Source: Branchinecta lynchi (Eukaryota > Arthropoda > Branchiopoda > Anostraca > Branchinectidae). Taken from it: a stretch of 64,000 nucleotides of DNA. Numbering within the stretch: the first letter of the stretch is position 1; each line of letters begins with the position of its first letter. The stretch lies in the NCBI GenBank assembly GCA_023053575.1, contig JAKZAP010000003.1:5618561-5682560 (forward strand), written 5' to 3'. A program made the translations under genes and the position numbers. The notes beneath the pieces were generated by a model, which had not been told where the DNA came from, searched no databases, and worked only from the letters and a program-made list of their open reading frames with translations. Positions 51,953-62,705 of this stretch are shown piece after piece.

Positions 51953-53095
51953 CATTTTTGGGGATGGTGCCCCAACGTCTGGGCAGCGTCTGGGCCTGGG
52001 CGTATGGGCGTATGGGCATGGTGCCCATACGTTGGGGCACCATGCCCTGGAGCATGGGCATGGTACCCCTGTGAAATTTGGTTAAACTGAGACTGGCTAC
52101 ATACAAACTAGGGCTGAAATAGGGTTGTCTTCCTGTCCTTGATCAAAAGATAGCTGATTTTACTTTCTATCTAACCTCACTTTCCAATTTTCAAAATGTT
52201 ACAGCATACAAGATACATAGAGTTTTGTGGAGGCCACTTCTTTCCTAGTGGATTTTCTCTATCCTTTTCCAGGTATTTTCCACTAGGTTACTCAATCCTT
52301 TTCCAGGTTGTTGCAGCTAGGTTACTCTATCCTTCTCAGGTCTCCTTCCAAATTCCTTTAGATTGTTTGCCTTCTCTTGTATTTCATTAGAGTTTAGTGA
52401 GTTTCGATAACAATGGCTAATATAGTAAAAAAAAATCATTCAAAATAAATACAATAAAAGACAAACAATCTAAAGGAAATATTTTCTCCAGTGAACAGAT
52501 TGAAAAGCTTGCCTCATCCATGCTACCTAGCAAGCAATTTTTTGAAAAGGATAAAGTAAACCCACTAGAAGAGAAGTAGCCTCCAACAAACTGTATGAGC
52601 GTGTTCCACCCTCGTACCAATAGCAACTATTAGTTACTATTTCCGTTCCAACCTCACCAAAAGTTACTACGCTGACCATTCCAACCTTCTCGAAATATTA
52701 ACTAATAGCAACTATTTGTTTACCACGTTCGGGAGCGTAGTAACTACGGATCTCTGAATCGTGATTGGTCGGATTCGCCTGTGGTTTGATATTCAGCGTG
52801 AAAATATAAAAGTCGTTCCAGCCTTGACGGAAAAAGCCAGAATTTGTGACATCATGCGTAGTAACTACGTTAAGTAGGATGGAACACGCTCTATGTATCT
52901 TGGAAGTGCTCTAACATTTTGAAAATTGGAAAATGAGGTTGGATAGAAAGTAAAATCAGGTATCTTTTGATCTAGGACAGGAAGACAACCTTTAGGTATG
53001 TAACCAGTCTCAGTATAAGCAAATTTCACAGAGGTACCATGCCCGTACGTTCGGGCATGCCCAGACGTTGGGGCACCATGCCCCAAAATTGAGGA
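51953..53095. mobile_element. Foldback element with GGGGCACCATGCCC termini
   Basis: The left end TTTTTGGGGATGGTGCCCCA pairs with the right end TGGGGCACCATGCCCCAAAA. Arms of roughly 400 bp meet near 52,420. The left arm end carries a partial triplication of GGGCGTATGGGC-type sequence. The right arm is interrupted by a Harbinger-like MITE at 52,597-52,891. Confidence 0.75.
52597..52891 (-). mobile_element. Harbinger-like MITE nested in the foldback element
   Basis: The termini GAGCGTGTTCCACCCT and AGGATGGAACACGCTC are flanked by TAT on both sides (52,594-52,596 and 52,892-52,894). It is the inverse relative of 30,101-30,406. Confidence 0.85.
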
Positions 53096-53337
53096 CTTGT
53101 GTAAGACTGAGCCAGACCGAAGCTTCCTAAGACCTAGTTCAGATCTGCCAAGACCCAGTCAGAACTGCACAGAAAGTTCCTTTTCACATTTTGGTGCAAA
53201 TTTGTAAGTTAAGTAATTCAAGGCTGGGTCCCTCTCCTCCTGTACTCAAAGTCTCAAAAGTAGTTTAGGCTACTCTCTCTAGCCGTAAGCTAACCTTTCA
53301 AGAAAATTACAAACTGCTTTTCAGCATATTTTCAACA

Positions 53338-53662
53338 TTTGGTTTGCAGTCTGGACCAAATTCTCCTCCAGCATCAAGGAGACTAGCCAAGTAAAGTGAC
53401 CATATTCCTCAAAAAAAGGTTCTGCTACTTTACATTGCAAAGGATTCTCCTGATTGAAGACTCTCAATTGCGAAGGATGCGTCGGGCCAGATAATCGCTC
53501 AGAAATAGAGCACACAGGTGCAATTGCTGAAATATACTCTGGCCCAGTGAATCCGTAGAGATAGAGAGTTTCTTGCCAAGAATCCTTTTTGATTGAGTAC
53601 AGTCGCTTTACTTTGCTACTCTCCTTGCTTCAGGAGGAGAATTTGGTCCAGACTTTGTAAAG
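53338..53662. repeat. Inverted repeat around ~200 bp
   Basis: The left arm CAGTCTGGACCAAATTCTCC... (53,346-53,400) is the inverse of ...GGAGAATTTGGTCCAGACTT (about 53,600-53,658). A 64-codon frame inside has no known domain. Confidence 0.7.
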
Positions 53663-53989
53663 GCAGTATAAAGCCAGGGTAAAGCCAAAAATATTTCCTT
53701 TTTTCTCCCCTGTATCGACTCACAGGAAAACAGTCAGAGTTCTTAACTGTTTGGATAAATCAGTCAGAATGTAATTTCAGGACATTATACATCACACATA
53801 TAAAACAGTTAAACAATATATAGGCTATGTGTGTAATAAAACTTTTACCGTTCAACAGTTCGAGGTAGTAGCATATTTTGGAGTATTTTACATATTTTAG
53901 AGGTAAATCCTAGATGATAAACCTTCAGCTCACTCATTTGTAGATTCAGGGTAGGCTATTTTTCAAAAAGTAGCAGTACAAATGCAGTA

Positions 53990-55410
53990 TGGTTGTTAGT
54001 CGATCCGTCCGTCCGTCTGTCTGTTAGCATAATCACTCTTGAAGGGATTGAGGTACTTTTGAAACTTGAGTGTGAGGATCGCTTCGGTCAAAATACAGAT
54101 CAGGTTCGTAGATGGTCCCCATTGCTGTATATTTAGGGGTGAGGGAGGGGTTTCAGATTAAGGACGAAATAAATAGTATTAAAAAGCCAATGAGATAGTC
54201 AATCCAGAGCCTCGTTTTTGTTTCAATCGCGCTGCCGCATCGCTGCTGCAGCACTTCTTTGCTTTTGCACAATATACGTTTTTGGATTCACTTTTTTTCT
54301 TGGTTGAAGCTGCAGCGCTGCAGCATCTTGCAGGTAAGCACGGACTTGGTCGGTGAGCAAGTCCGTGATTTTCGGGAAGCGCTGCCGTCTTCCTCGGAAG
54401 CGCTGCAGTGCGAAAACGGATGTAGAAAGAATCAGCCCGGAATCGGCCGAGAAGTGGACCTGCAGCATGCAACAAAAACGAGGCTCAGGAGTAAGAAGAC
54501 ATGTTGAACCCAAATCTGAAACTTGTTTCTCGCCAAACAATCAATTCGTCCGGAATCCGGCCAAACCAGGAAAATTTTACCTTAAATTGCACTTTAGAGC
54601 AATCTAAGATGTGAATCCTGATGCGATGCTCCTACGGGCGGTGATTCTGGTAATGGGTTTACTGGTTTATATTTCATGTTGATCAAATGTTCAGTTTAGT
54701 GATAAATTTAGGGATATTTTTGGGGGGTTTATATTTCAAGTTGATTAAATGTTCAGTTTAGGGATAAGAAGACATGCTGAATCCGCATATGACAATCATT
54801 TTCTACCCGGACATATAGTCTGCCCGGTATCCAGCTGAAACCGGAAGATTTTGTATATGTGAAAGTTTTATCTGAAGTTGATTTGAGGCTCGATGTAGTG
54901 GTGAAGAGGCATGCTGAATCTGTATATGAAAATTCTTTTCTCGCCACACAAGTAGTTCGCCCGGAATCCTGCCAAAACCAGAAAACTTGTTAAAAGTTAA
55001 AGTTTATCTTAACTTGATTAGAGGTTCGATATAGGGGTAAAGAGATATGCTGAATTCGTTTTGAGCTGTATTTTTTTGCCAGACAAGTAGCTCACCTGGA
55101 ATCCGACCGAAACCTGAAATTTCCAATAGTAAGGCATGAAGTTCCTATCAGTTTTCTTCAAAGAAGATGGGACGCGTAAGAGTAGGCTAAACACACATGC
55201 TGAATCCATATTTGAATTTGGTTTCTCAGATCATTAGCCGTTGGCCTGAATCTGTTTCTAAATTTGTATAGTAAAAATTTGCAAGGAGTCTGGCGAAGAC
55301 CGGATACTTACGAGATGCAATTGTCTGGATCAAATATTCAAATTTTGGGATCCCATCGAGATCTTTGGTCTTGTTGATAAAAGAATCTCCACTAGAGGAC
55401 TACAGCATTT
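53990..55410 (+). repeat. 125-bp tandem-repeat family R125, copy 2
   Basis: It opens with GATCCGTCCGTCCGTCTGTC, then ATTTAGGGGTGAGGGAGGG, then about six ~125-bp units with AGACATGCTGAATCC, CGCCCGGAATCC and GATTAGAGGTTCGAT, and closes with TTTGGGATCCCATCGAGATC. A MITE interrupts it at 54,207-54,486. Confidence 0.8.
54207..54486. mobile_element. MITE with GAGCCTCGTTTTTGTT termini
   Basis: The ends GAGCCTCGTTTTTGTT and AACAAAAACGAGGCTC are perfect inverted repeats. The interior is rich in GCAGCGCTGCAGC. The flanking R125 sequence continues on both sides, which proves insertion. The target duplication is unclear (one or two bases). Confidence 0.8.
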
Positions 55411-55524
55411 AAAATAATTCATCAACTGGTTTGTACTCAAACAAACACCACTGTACTGACTGGGACACCCTCCCCAATACAGCAGCTGCATGGAAACGGC
55501 AGTTTAGGAAGCCCAGTAGCTGTT

Positions 55525-56182
55525 TTGGGGACTTTTTCTCATATTCATCTCATTAATAAATTCCATCCTCTGTCAGGCTCTAATCCATCTTCTGACCCAG
55601 TTCCTTCTGAAAAGACCAAAGATCTGAGAGTAACTTCCTCATGCAGAGTTTCATTCCCCTTGCAGTCTGAAACAAAAAGTAAATCTTCTTTAGAGTGTTT
55701 CCCAAACCCGTTTTCGTCTGCTAATAAATTTGCAGCTCTACTAAATCTCATCGAACCGCCGCATTTGACGCTAAGACATAATTGTCGAAGTTCTTCAAAG
55801 CCACGTGCTCAACCGAAGGTATAAAAAAAAAAAATGTTGAGAAAGAAGTCTCGCAGTCTCGTTTTAGTTTTCCTCATCTGCTTTCTTTGAATGCTGGAAG
55901 TCTGAACGCTGATAAGATGAGTGAGTTAGAAGGATATATCAAAGTTACGGAAGCTGATATTAATGCGGTTGCAGAAGTTCACAAGCAAAATGTAGACCAT
56001 CTAAAAATTAAAGGTTACAAACAATTTGTTAAATTGAGGAATGATGACTACCCTTTGGGTAAAAAGGGAGGCGGAGTTGCGTGTTTTATTCGAGAGCAGC
56101 TATCGATGTGGCCCTTGCAAATCCCAAATATTTGAAACCCATGATGAAATAATGTGGTTTTTGGTCCAGCCTAAAAAGCAGG
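55525..56182 (+). pseudogene. LINE family 1 fragment: linker and endonuclease N-terminus
   Basis: After a Ser/Pro-rich frame (55,525-55,824) and a frame change, the 117-codon frame reads SFPHLLSLNAGSLNADKMSE, AVAEVHKQNVDHLKIKGYKQ and PLGKKGGGVACFIREQ. This matches the element at 601-1,908 (FPRFIYANAESLNIDKVAE...). A one-base shift near 56,133 breaks the frame. The fragment stops at CAGCCTAAAAAGC, where foreign sequence begins. Confidence 0.85.
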
Positions 56183-56632
56183 AGCTCTGATAAAACACTT
56201 CCCTAATACCATTTCTGATACCGACAGAAGCTCTGGTGCTAATCAGGAAGCTTCTTGTCTAGAAATCATAATTTTTGTCGGTGCGGAGATGATACCGACA
56301 AAAGCCTTGTCGGTAAATCAAGCCGATGATCGGATCGAGACACTGATTTCTGTTGCTTTTAATTTTTCGGTACAATGACTAGGAAAAGTCTTGTCGGTAA
56401 AATGGGAACTCTCTTTTTCGGTTTGTTTACACCGGAATGGATAAAAATCTTGTCGTTAAATTCAGTATTTGTGAACTATTCGTCACTGCGAGACTTTTTA
56501 ATATGGTTACTGGAATATTTTCGTCGATAAATCCGAAAATGCGCTAATCAAACACTTCTTCATTCCTTTATGTTCCTTGACGGTAAACCAGCCACACCGG
56601 CAAACCTGTTTCCTCGAATTGTTCTTAATTGT
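56183..56632 (+). repeat. Internal fragment of the hAT-like element
   Basis: Matches 35,022-35,403 of the hAT-like element closely (shared TTTTTCGGTACAATGACTAG and ACTTCTTCATTCCTTT) but has neither terminus. It is flanked by two direct copies of the LINE family 1 fragment. Confidence 0.85.
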
Positions 56633-57010
56633 TCTTCTCGCAGTCTCGTTTTAATTTTCCTCATCTGCTTTCTTTGAATGCTGGAAGTCTGAACGCTGAT
56701 AAGATGAGTGAGTTAGAAGGATACATCAGAGTTACGGAAACTGATATTAATGCGGTTGCAGAAGTTCACAAGCAAAATATAGACCATTTAAAAATTAAAG
56801 GTTACAAACAATTTGTTAAATTGAGGAATGATGACCACCCTTTCGGTAAAAAGGGAGGCGGAGTTGCGTGTTTTATTCGAGAGCAGCTATCGATGTGGCC
56901 CTTGCAAATCCCAAATATTTGAAACCCCTGATGCAATAATATGGTTTTTGGTCCAGCCTAAAAAGCTTCCAAGGTCGATAAATGGAATAGCTCTAGGTGT
57001 ATTATAAGTA
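56633..57010 (+). pseudogene. LINE family 1 fragment, second direct copy
   Basis: Repeats 55,848-56,182 at very high identity, then continues further: LPRSINGIALGVL follows QPKK after the same frameshift, matching LPRKFTGIALCVYYYSPG of the copy at 0.6-1.9 kb. It ends soon after at a stop. Confidence 0.85.
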
Positions 57011-57149
57011 TTTTCTAAATACTTCACTTTGTGAACTAAAAATAAGACAAGACTGCCAAGCGGAATAGCAGGGAAGATCCAAGTTTTAAAATACTTTGAA
57101 AAAAATCACATAATTAGCCTACATTTGGCTGAATAAAAAATAGTAGGCT

Positions 57150-57235
57150 GCTGTGAGAACCTGCATATAATAGTCAAAGCATATCAGTAAAACCATATCA
57201 TCCGCATATGTTCTTGAATTCGGACACAGAGTTGA
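57150..57235 (-). pseudogene. Possible RT motif C relic
   Basis: The minus strand reads SRTYADDMVLLI within an otherwise AT-rich frame (57,119-57,334). Y-A-D-D followed by hydrophobics is the RT motif C pattern. The supporting motifs are missing, so this may be chance. Confidence 0.3.
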
Positions 57236-57384
57236 AATAAAAATATAATAGTATTTGTAGTAGCCTATAATCATAATATAATAAAACATAATTTTATTAT
57301 AATAATAAATCATTTTTGATGATTTATGATTCATTTTTTATTATAATTTGTTTTAATTTAATTAATGTTTTTTCCACAAGTTCA

Positions 57385-57485
57385 ATAGCCAGACAGCTTG
57401 AGCGGCTTAACCCTGAAGAGGACACTTGCCAAGAAGAGCCGAGATATAGTTCTAATGAAATTCAGCGGACGTATCCGACAACGTT
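57385..57485 (+). mobile_element. Single arm of hairpin MITE family H
   Basis: CTGAAGAGGACACTTGCCAA, AGCCGAGATATAG and AATTCAGCGGACGTATC match the right arm of 3,345-3,432. No partner arm is present nearby. Confidence 0.7.
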
Positions 57486-57599
57486 GGTGGGAGGGGGGGG
57501 GGGGGTACAGGAATTTTCCAAAAATGCTCAGATTCGGGTGAAACTGGATAGATGGTATAAAAGAAGATGCTTTAGATGGTCCATTCTTTAGTCCGAACC

Positions 57600-58994
57600 A
57601 GATTCGGCCAAGGTAGGGGGAGATAGAGGGAGTACCGGAAATCGTGTAGCACGTCTAGGGATCAAACAAGTGGATTTATTGGGCTGAAAGTTTGAACAGT
57701 CATTTGCATTTGCTACAGATAATCGAGACGATGCCGGAACTGCTCAGAAATGAGTGAAACGAAATATCCTATTTTTATTTCCGAACCGCATTTTTGGATG
57801 GCGGGTGTATTCTATGACGTTCTCGTCTACTTTCCTGTACAGCCTACTCGTAACAAGTGCCATTTGAGCTAGCTCTTGTTCTAAATTCAGTTTGTACATT
57901 GCCAGTAGTTATCTTTTGGTTTAGAATATTTTAGCGTAGTCGTTCTGAGGGTCATTAAACATGCACTAAGTTGTAGCTCATGAAGAAACTGTCCTAGGCA
58001 TTAAAAATCCCCCCCCCCCCCCCGCAGCAGGTAACAGCTGTTAACAGGCATTGTATGAAAAGTGAGCAGGCTCGACACATCATGAACCTTCATAGACCAG
58101 CGGCACAATTAAATGTAGCCTATATTTTCCCTTGGTTGTTGGTCCCAAAGGAAGGTTCACATCCTTCTAGAACCCCTATAATAGGAAAAGGCATCCAGAC
58201 TTGGGATAAACACAGAGATAATACCCTAAGAAATGGTCAATTCTGTGCATCAGAACTACAAACGACTTAAAAGATCAGTTATTAGTTGCGTTTTTGATTG
58301 CCGTTCCTGATCTCAGTTCTTCTTGTTTCTCGTTTTCGATGACCTTCCGAGTTCGCAGTTTGCTTAATTGTCGTTTTTGCTGAAACGGAGACCGTGTCAG
58401 TTCTCGATTGTACAACACCTGCGAGTGAAATGGCGAACTGTGACGCAGTTCCAGGTCCGAGTTCGCCTGTCATGAATAAATTAGCCCAACAAAATTGAAA
58501 GCCCTGGAAAGAGTGTTTGGAAATGGATGATTACAACTTGTATATTTTGACTACAAGAATGGCCTTTTCACTGTCAAATGTAACTACCCTTTACTGACTT
58601 ATTTAGTCGATTGATGAATTACTTGCCGGGATGCATATTTACCGTTTTTATTCACCTGCGTCTTGAAACGGCGAAGGCGTCAGGCAAACTGAGTGCAAAC
58701 TTGAGCTGCAAAGGCGAACTCACAGGCGATCAAACACGCAACTATTGTTTCTTAGACTGTGTGATCCTACTTGAATGACTGTGGTCATTTAAGGCAAAAG
58801 ACCGTGTATTACGGACGAAGAGGGGGATCGGAATGTGTTCTCTAAGTGGGAACTAGGCGTAAGCAAATAGTAGACTATTTTGGGACCTAGGCAGTGAAAA
58901 TAAACGCCCATAATCACTGCTGACGACACTGTCATCTCGGATATCAATCGTACCCCTGTTTTACGTGTTGCAATCTATATTTGTTTGATGCTTT
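57600..58994. other. Unassigned sequence with a C15 tract
   Basis: A 15-base C tract lies at 58,009-58,023. No gene is recognised. Frames at 58,055-58,270 and 58,282-58,473 have no known domain. Confidence 0.4.
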
Positions 58995-59960
58995 ATGGGG
59001 GGGGGGGGATCCGACAACGTAAGTGGAGGGACACCTATGACTTCGTAAAAGTTGTCCGTCTGTCCGTCCATCGGTCTTTCCGTCCGTCTGTCGGCACGAT
59101 AACTGAAGAAGGGAATGAGATATTCAAATGCAACCTGGTGTGAGGATTCTTTGGGTCAAGGGACAGGTCGATTTCGTAAATGGGCTCTTTAGCCCTACAT
59201 TTAGGGGTGGGGGAGGGGGTTTAAATTAAGGGGCAACATTTTTTTTTTGGAAGCTAATGAAATAGTCGATTTAGGGTTAAGGAAATCCGAGCGGACAAGT
59301 TGTTCACTCGGAACCCGGCAAAAACCGGAAAATTTGTGAAAAGTAAAAGTCTTATTTGGATTTGATTAAATTGATTAGATATTTGGTTTGGTGGTAAGGA
59401 GGCATGCTGATTTCGAATATTAAACTTATTTTCTTGCCAGACAAGTAGTTTGCCCGAAATCCGGCCAAAACCGGAAAATTTGTTAAAGTAAAAGTCTTAT
59501 TTGGATTTGATTAGAGGTTGGATTTACAGGTAAGAAGTCATGCTGAATCCGTCTATGAAAATCATTTTCTCACAGGATGTGAAGTTCGCTCGGAATCCGG
59601 CTGAAACAGGAAATATGTAAAAAGTTAAATATTATCTGAAGTTGGTTAGAGGTTCGATGTGGGGGTAAGACGACATGCTGAATTCGATTTTGGGCTTTAA
59701 AGTTTTGCCAAACAATTATTACGCCCGGAACCCGTGCAAAACCGGAAATTTGGCAGAAGTAAGGAAGGAAGGTTTGATCAGTTGCGTCAAGTAGATATTA
59801 TGTAGGCTGTAATGGTAAACACACATGTTGATCTTGATCTTCTCAGGTGATTACCGTTGGCTTTAATCTGTTTCTAAAAACATCCCAGAAAAAAACATGT
59901 CCAGAAGACCTAATTGTCCCGACGGATCACAAATTTAATTTTTGGGATCCCATCGAAACC
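58995..59960 (+). repeat. 125-bp tandem-repeat family R125, copy 3
   Basis: Order of parts as in copy 2: a G12 tract, GATCCGACAACGTAAGTGGA, TGTCCGTCTGTCCGTCC, ATTTAGGGGTGGGGGAGGG, about five tandem units with CCCGGAATCCGG-like cores and AACCGGAAAATTTG, then TTTTTGGGATCCCATCGAAA. Confidence 0.8.
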
Positions 59961-60259
59961 TTTGGTTTTGTTCTAGCATGTCCAATTACTTGTGCTATCC
60001 TGTTGCCAGGGGAAACGAGGCTTGTCTCGATGAACGCTTCGTAGTCTCTTTATCTTTTTTAAATCAAATGTTGGCACCAGCATCCGTATTGTTTAGTAAT
60101 CAGTTCTAGAATTTTGCCCGGGATATTTGCCAATTGACTTGGCCAGACGGGAATTTCATAGTTCGTCGCTTGCTTTGCTTTGAGTTATTACCTTCGTTAT
60201 TTTATTTATTTTTAGGGTTAGGCACGATGTTCAGTGACCATGTGAGAACCCCTTCTATT

Positions 60260-60375
60260 AGGGTTTCCTTGCCTATGGAAATGGATTTGCTTTTTGGGAG
60301 CCCGGTTGTCAGAGCAGGTATTAGGTTTTGCATGTCACTTTTATTTTTTCTGTATGATTTGCATGTTGATACTGC
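60260..60375 (+). repeat. Unit of a ~100-bp tandem repeat also at 61,375-61,620
   Basis: ATGGAAATGGATTTGCTTTT and AGGTTTTGCATGTCAC recur at 60,963-61,000 and in two to three units at 61,375-61,620. The TTAA foldback at 60,583-61,371 lies between them and may have inserted into one array. Confidence 0.6.
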
Positions 60376-60380
60376 GTTGA

Positions 60381-60540
60381 AGGATAGATAGATGGATAGA
60401 TAGATATGTTTATTGATCCAACTCGTAGCGCCGACATGGCACTAAATACGTCGACTGTTACATTTAAATACTTGAATAACTGAGTAAAATACTTGAATAT
60501 ATACAATTATTACATAAAAGAAAATAAATCACTTAGAATT
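60381..60540 (-). mobile_element. LINE 3' end, minus strand, (ATCT)n tail
   Basis: On the minus strand GGATCAATAAACATATCTAT leads into ATCTATCCATCTATC repeats, with AATAAA at 60,409-60,414. Only UTR sequence remains. Confidence 0.65.
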
Positions 60541-60582
60541 CACTTGTTTTTTGTTAATCTTCTCAGTGAAATGGACCTTTTT

Positions 60583-61371
60583 TACCTGTAATACGCTACA
60601 CATGCAACCTACTTCTGTAATCGCTCCATCGCCATTCTTAAACCCGGAGACCCTAATTTCATACGGTACATTCTAACCCCTGTAACGAAACATCACTTGT
60701 TTTCTCAGTTTTTTGTTTGCTACCTTCGATACCTATCATGCTGTCGACAGTTGTTTGCGAGAGTTTTCTTCATCAGAAAAAACGATTATGTAAATTTCTC
60801 CCTAAGACAGCCAGAGTCGTTGGTAATTTGTTGAAAACAGAGCCTAGTCCAATTAAAAATTTAAATTAATTCATACAAAATTGCGTAGTATGAAAATTCT
60901 TCGCTCGAGCGAGAATTCTTTTCTCATCGAGTGAGAATCTCTCCTGGAAGTGTCCTCACTTATGGAAATGGATTTACTTTTGTGTAGCCTGGTAAGGTAT
61001 AATGTTTATAGCACCCCTAACACTGTTTAAGGTTTATGTTTATGTATTGTATAATAGTTTAGTAATTTAAAACCAGCTTTTCACAAATTATCCACAGCTT
61101 TGGTTGTTTGAGCCTTTGTCCAGCCCCGTTGACTTCTAGCCCAAACGGGGGGAAACTTACATGAACATTTTTACTGACGACGGGGTTCCTCGTAAACAAT
61201 CGTGGGGAGCAGGATACGCATCGAGAATAGTGAAACAAGGCACGTCTGAAATTCAATGAGTTGTCGTTAAGTTATAATGCACCATTTCAAGTTCGAGCCT
61301 TTGAGAATAAGAATTAATGGAACGGTTAGGTAAGTAGGTTGCGTTGGCAATATGTGTACATCGACGGGTCT
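60583..61371. mobile_element. TTAA-type foldback copy of family T1
   Basis: The left arm 60,583-60,850 (CTACACATGCAACCTACTTC) and right arm 61,080-61,371 (GTAAGTAGGTTGCGTTGGC) both carry the same T1 end in inverse. TTAA follows at 61,372-61,375. The middle, with CTTCGCTCGAGCGAGAATTC, is not family T1. Confidence 0.65.
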
Positions 61372-61984
61372 TTAAGGGCAGGTGTTAGGTTTTGCATGTC
61401 ACATTTTTCGTTTTCTATGATTTATATGAGGATCCTCTGTTTTTGGTAGTCTGGTGCTGGGTTTAAAGGCAGATTTACGGTTTTGAATGTCACTGTTTTT
61501 GTTCTGTATGATTTGGATGGCGATCCTCCGCTTTTTGTAGCCCGGTTGTGAGGTATAATTTTAAAAGGGAGGTTTAAAGTTTTGCATGTCAAGCCTATGA
61601 TTTGCATGATGATCTCCAATTATATGTTGCTTCGGTCTGGGGCGAAACTGGTTTGTTGATATAGCAGCTCGGGTGAAATTACCCGAAGTCCAGAAATGCA
61701 GATTCCACAAGACAGTCTTAGAACCCCACTTAATACTTCAGTAAAATAACTAGCAACAATTGAAGGCTTCAGTACCAATAAGTTTCAAGTACTTTCTTAA
61801 ATACGTTCTGGATAGGTCAGATAGATTTGCACTTTTAAAAGTATAACTTTTGTAGCATATTAAGATTCATTGTGTGGCCTTCTGGTGTGGCCAGAAAAGA
61901 GAATGATGTAATTGTGTGTGAATATATAATAAAATGGCGCGTAATAGAGATATTACGTAGCCTACTTGCACAAAACCGGTAATA

Positions 61985-62106
61985 ACTAGCAAATATTTTT
62001 AGCTGATGTCGCCCGGCTTTCGAGCCAGTCTCCCTGCTGGGGACGTTATGTGAATATTGTTAAATATATATGTTTAAATAATAAACAAACTTGAACTTGA
62101 ACTTGA
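61985..62106 (+). mobile_element. LINE 3' end with (CTTGAA)n tail
   Basis: A short UTR with GATGTCGCCCGGC ends in AATAAA (62,080-62,085) and ACTTGAACTTGAACTTGA. Such hexamer tails are typical of CR1/L2-clade LINEs. Confidence 0.65.
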
Positions 62107-62244
62107 TTTGCTTTTTGACCCTGTTTCGCGAACAAATGGGGGTTTTCGACTTATGGCGAGGACATACGTTCAGGGTTCCTGTCCGGATTATTGACACTTT
62201 CACTAGAAAACCTTACAGGAATTTCAATCCGTGATCATCCCAAA

Positions 62245-62705
62245 AATCAATGAAGAAACCAAGGAAAATGGGGTTTGTAAAGGCCAACGAATATACTGAA
62301 TTAAAAGGCGATTATTTCGGGAGGACAACCGCCTCCCTTCTACTAGCGAGTCGCTCAGCGACTGAGTCACTCGCTAGTACCGGCGAGAACATCCATAATT
62401 GTTATTAGCAGGTATTGGTGAGTGGCTCGCTGTCTTGGTTTTTATTTTAGGCTTTCAATTCTTCCAATTTTGTTTTAATTTTCGGTTTTTTGTTGGTTTT
62501 CTGCTTTGTTTTAGTTTTCTTGGTTGCTGATCTTCATCCTCGTTTTGGCATTTTTCCTTGAAATTTTCTGCCTGCGCTGAGGAAGGGAGGCGGTTGTCCT
62601 CCCGAAAAATTCGCCTTTTAGTTCAGTGCATTTGTTGGCCTATACAAACCCCATGTTCGTTGATTTTTTGTGAATTGTCAGGCCAGTTTAGTTTACAGAA
62701 TTATA
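62245..62705. mobile_element. Palindromic element with a nested hairpin
   Basis: Arms of about 95 bp (GAAGGGAGGCGGTTGTCCTC and its inverse, with GGGGTTTGTAAAGGCC) surround about 240 bp. Next to the left arm is a perfect hairpin, ACTAGCGAGTCGC...GCGACTGAGTCACTCGCTAGT in part. ATCCGTGATCATCC and ATCCGTGATCGTCC flank the element as possible target duplication. Confidence 0.7.

Noticed and set aside
53321..53515. 64-codon minus-strand ORF as a MacroD N-terminal exon
   Set aside because: It lies within an inverted repeat, shows no MacroD N-terminal features and lacks a donor in the required phase.
55310..55420. Strong donor-like GTAAGTATCC on the minus strand as a MacroD 5' exon
   Set aside because: The sequence is part of the R125 repeat family (also at 11.5 and 59.9 kb) and has no MacroD-like coding.
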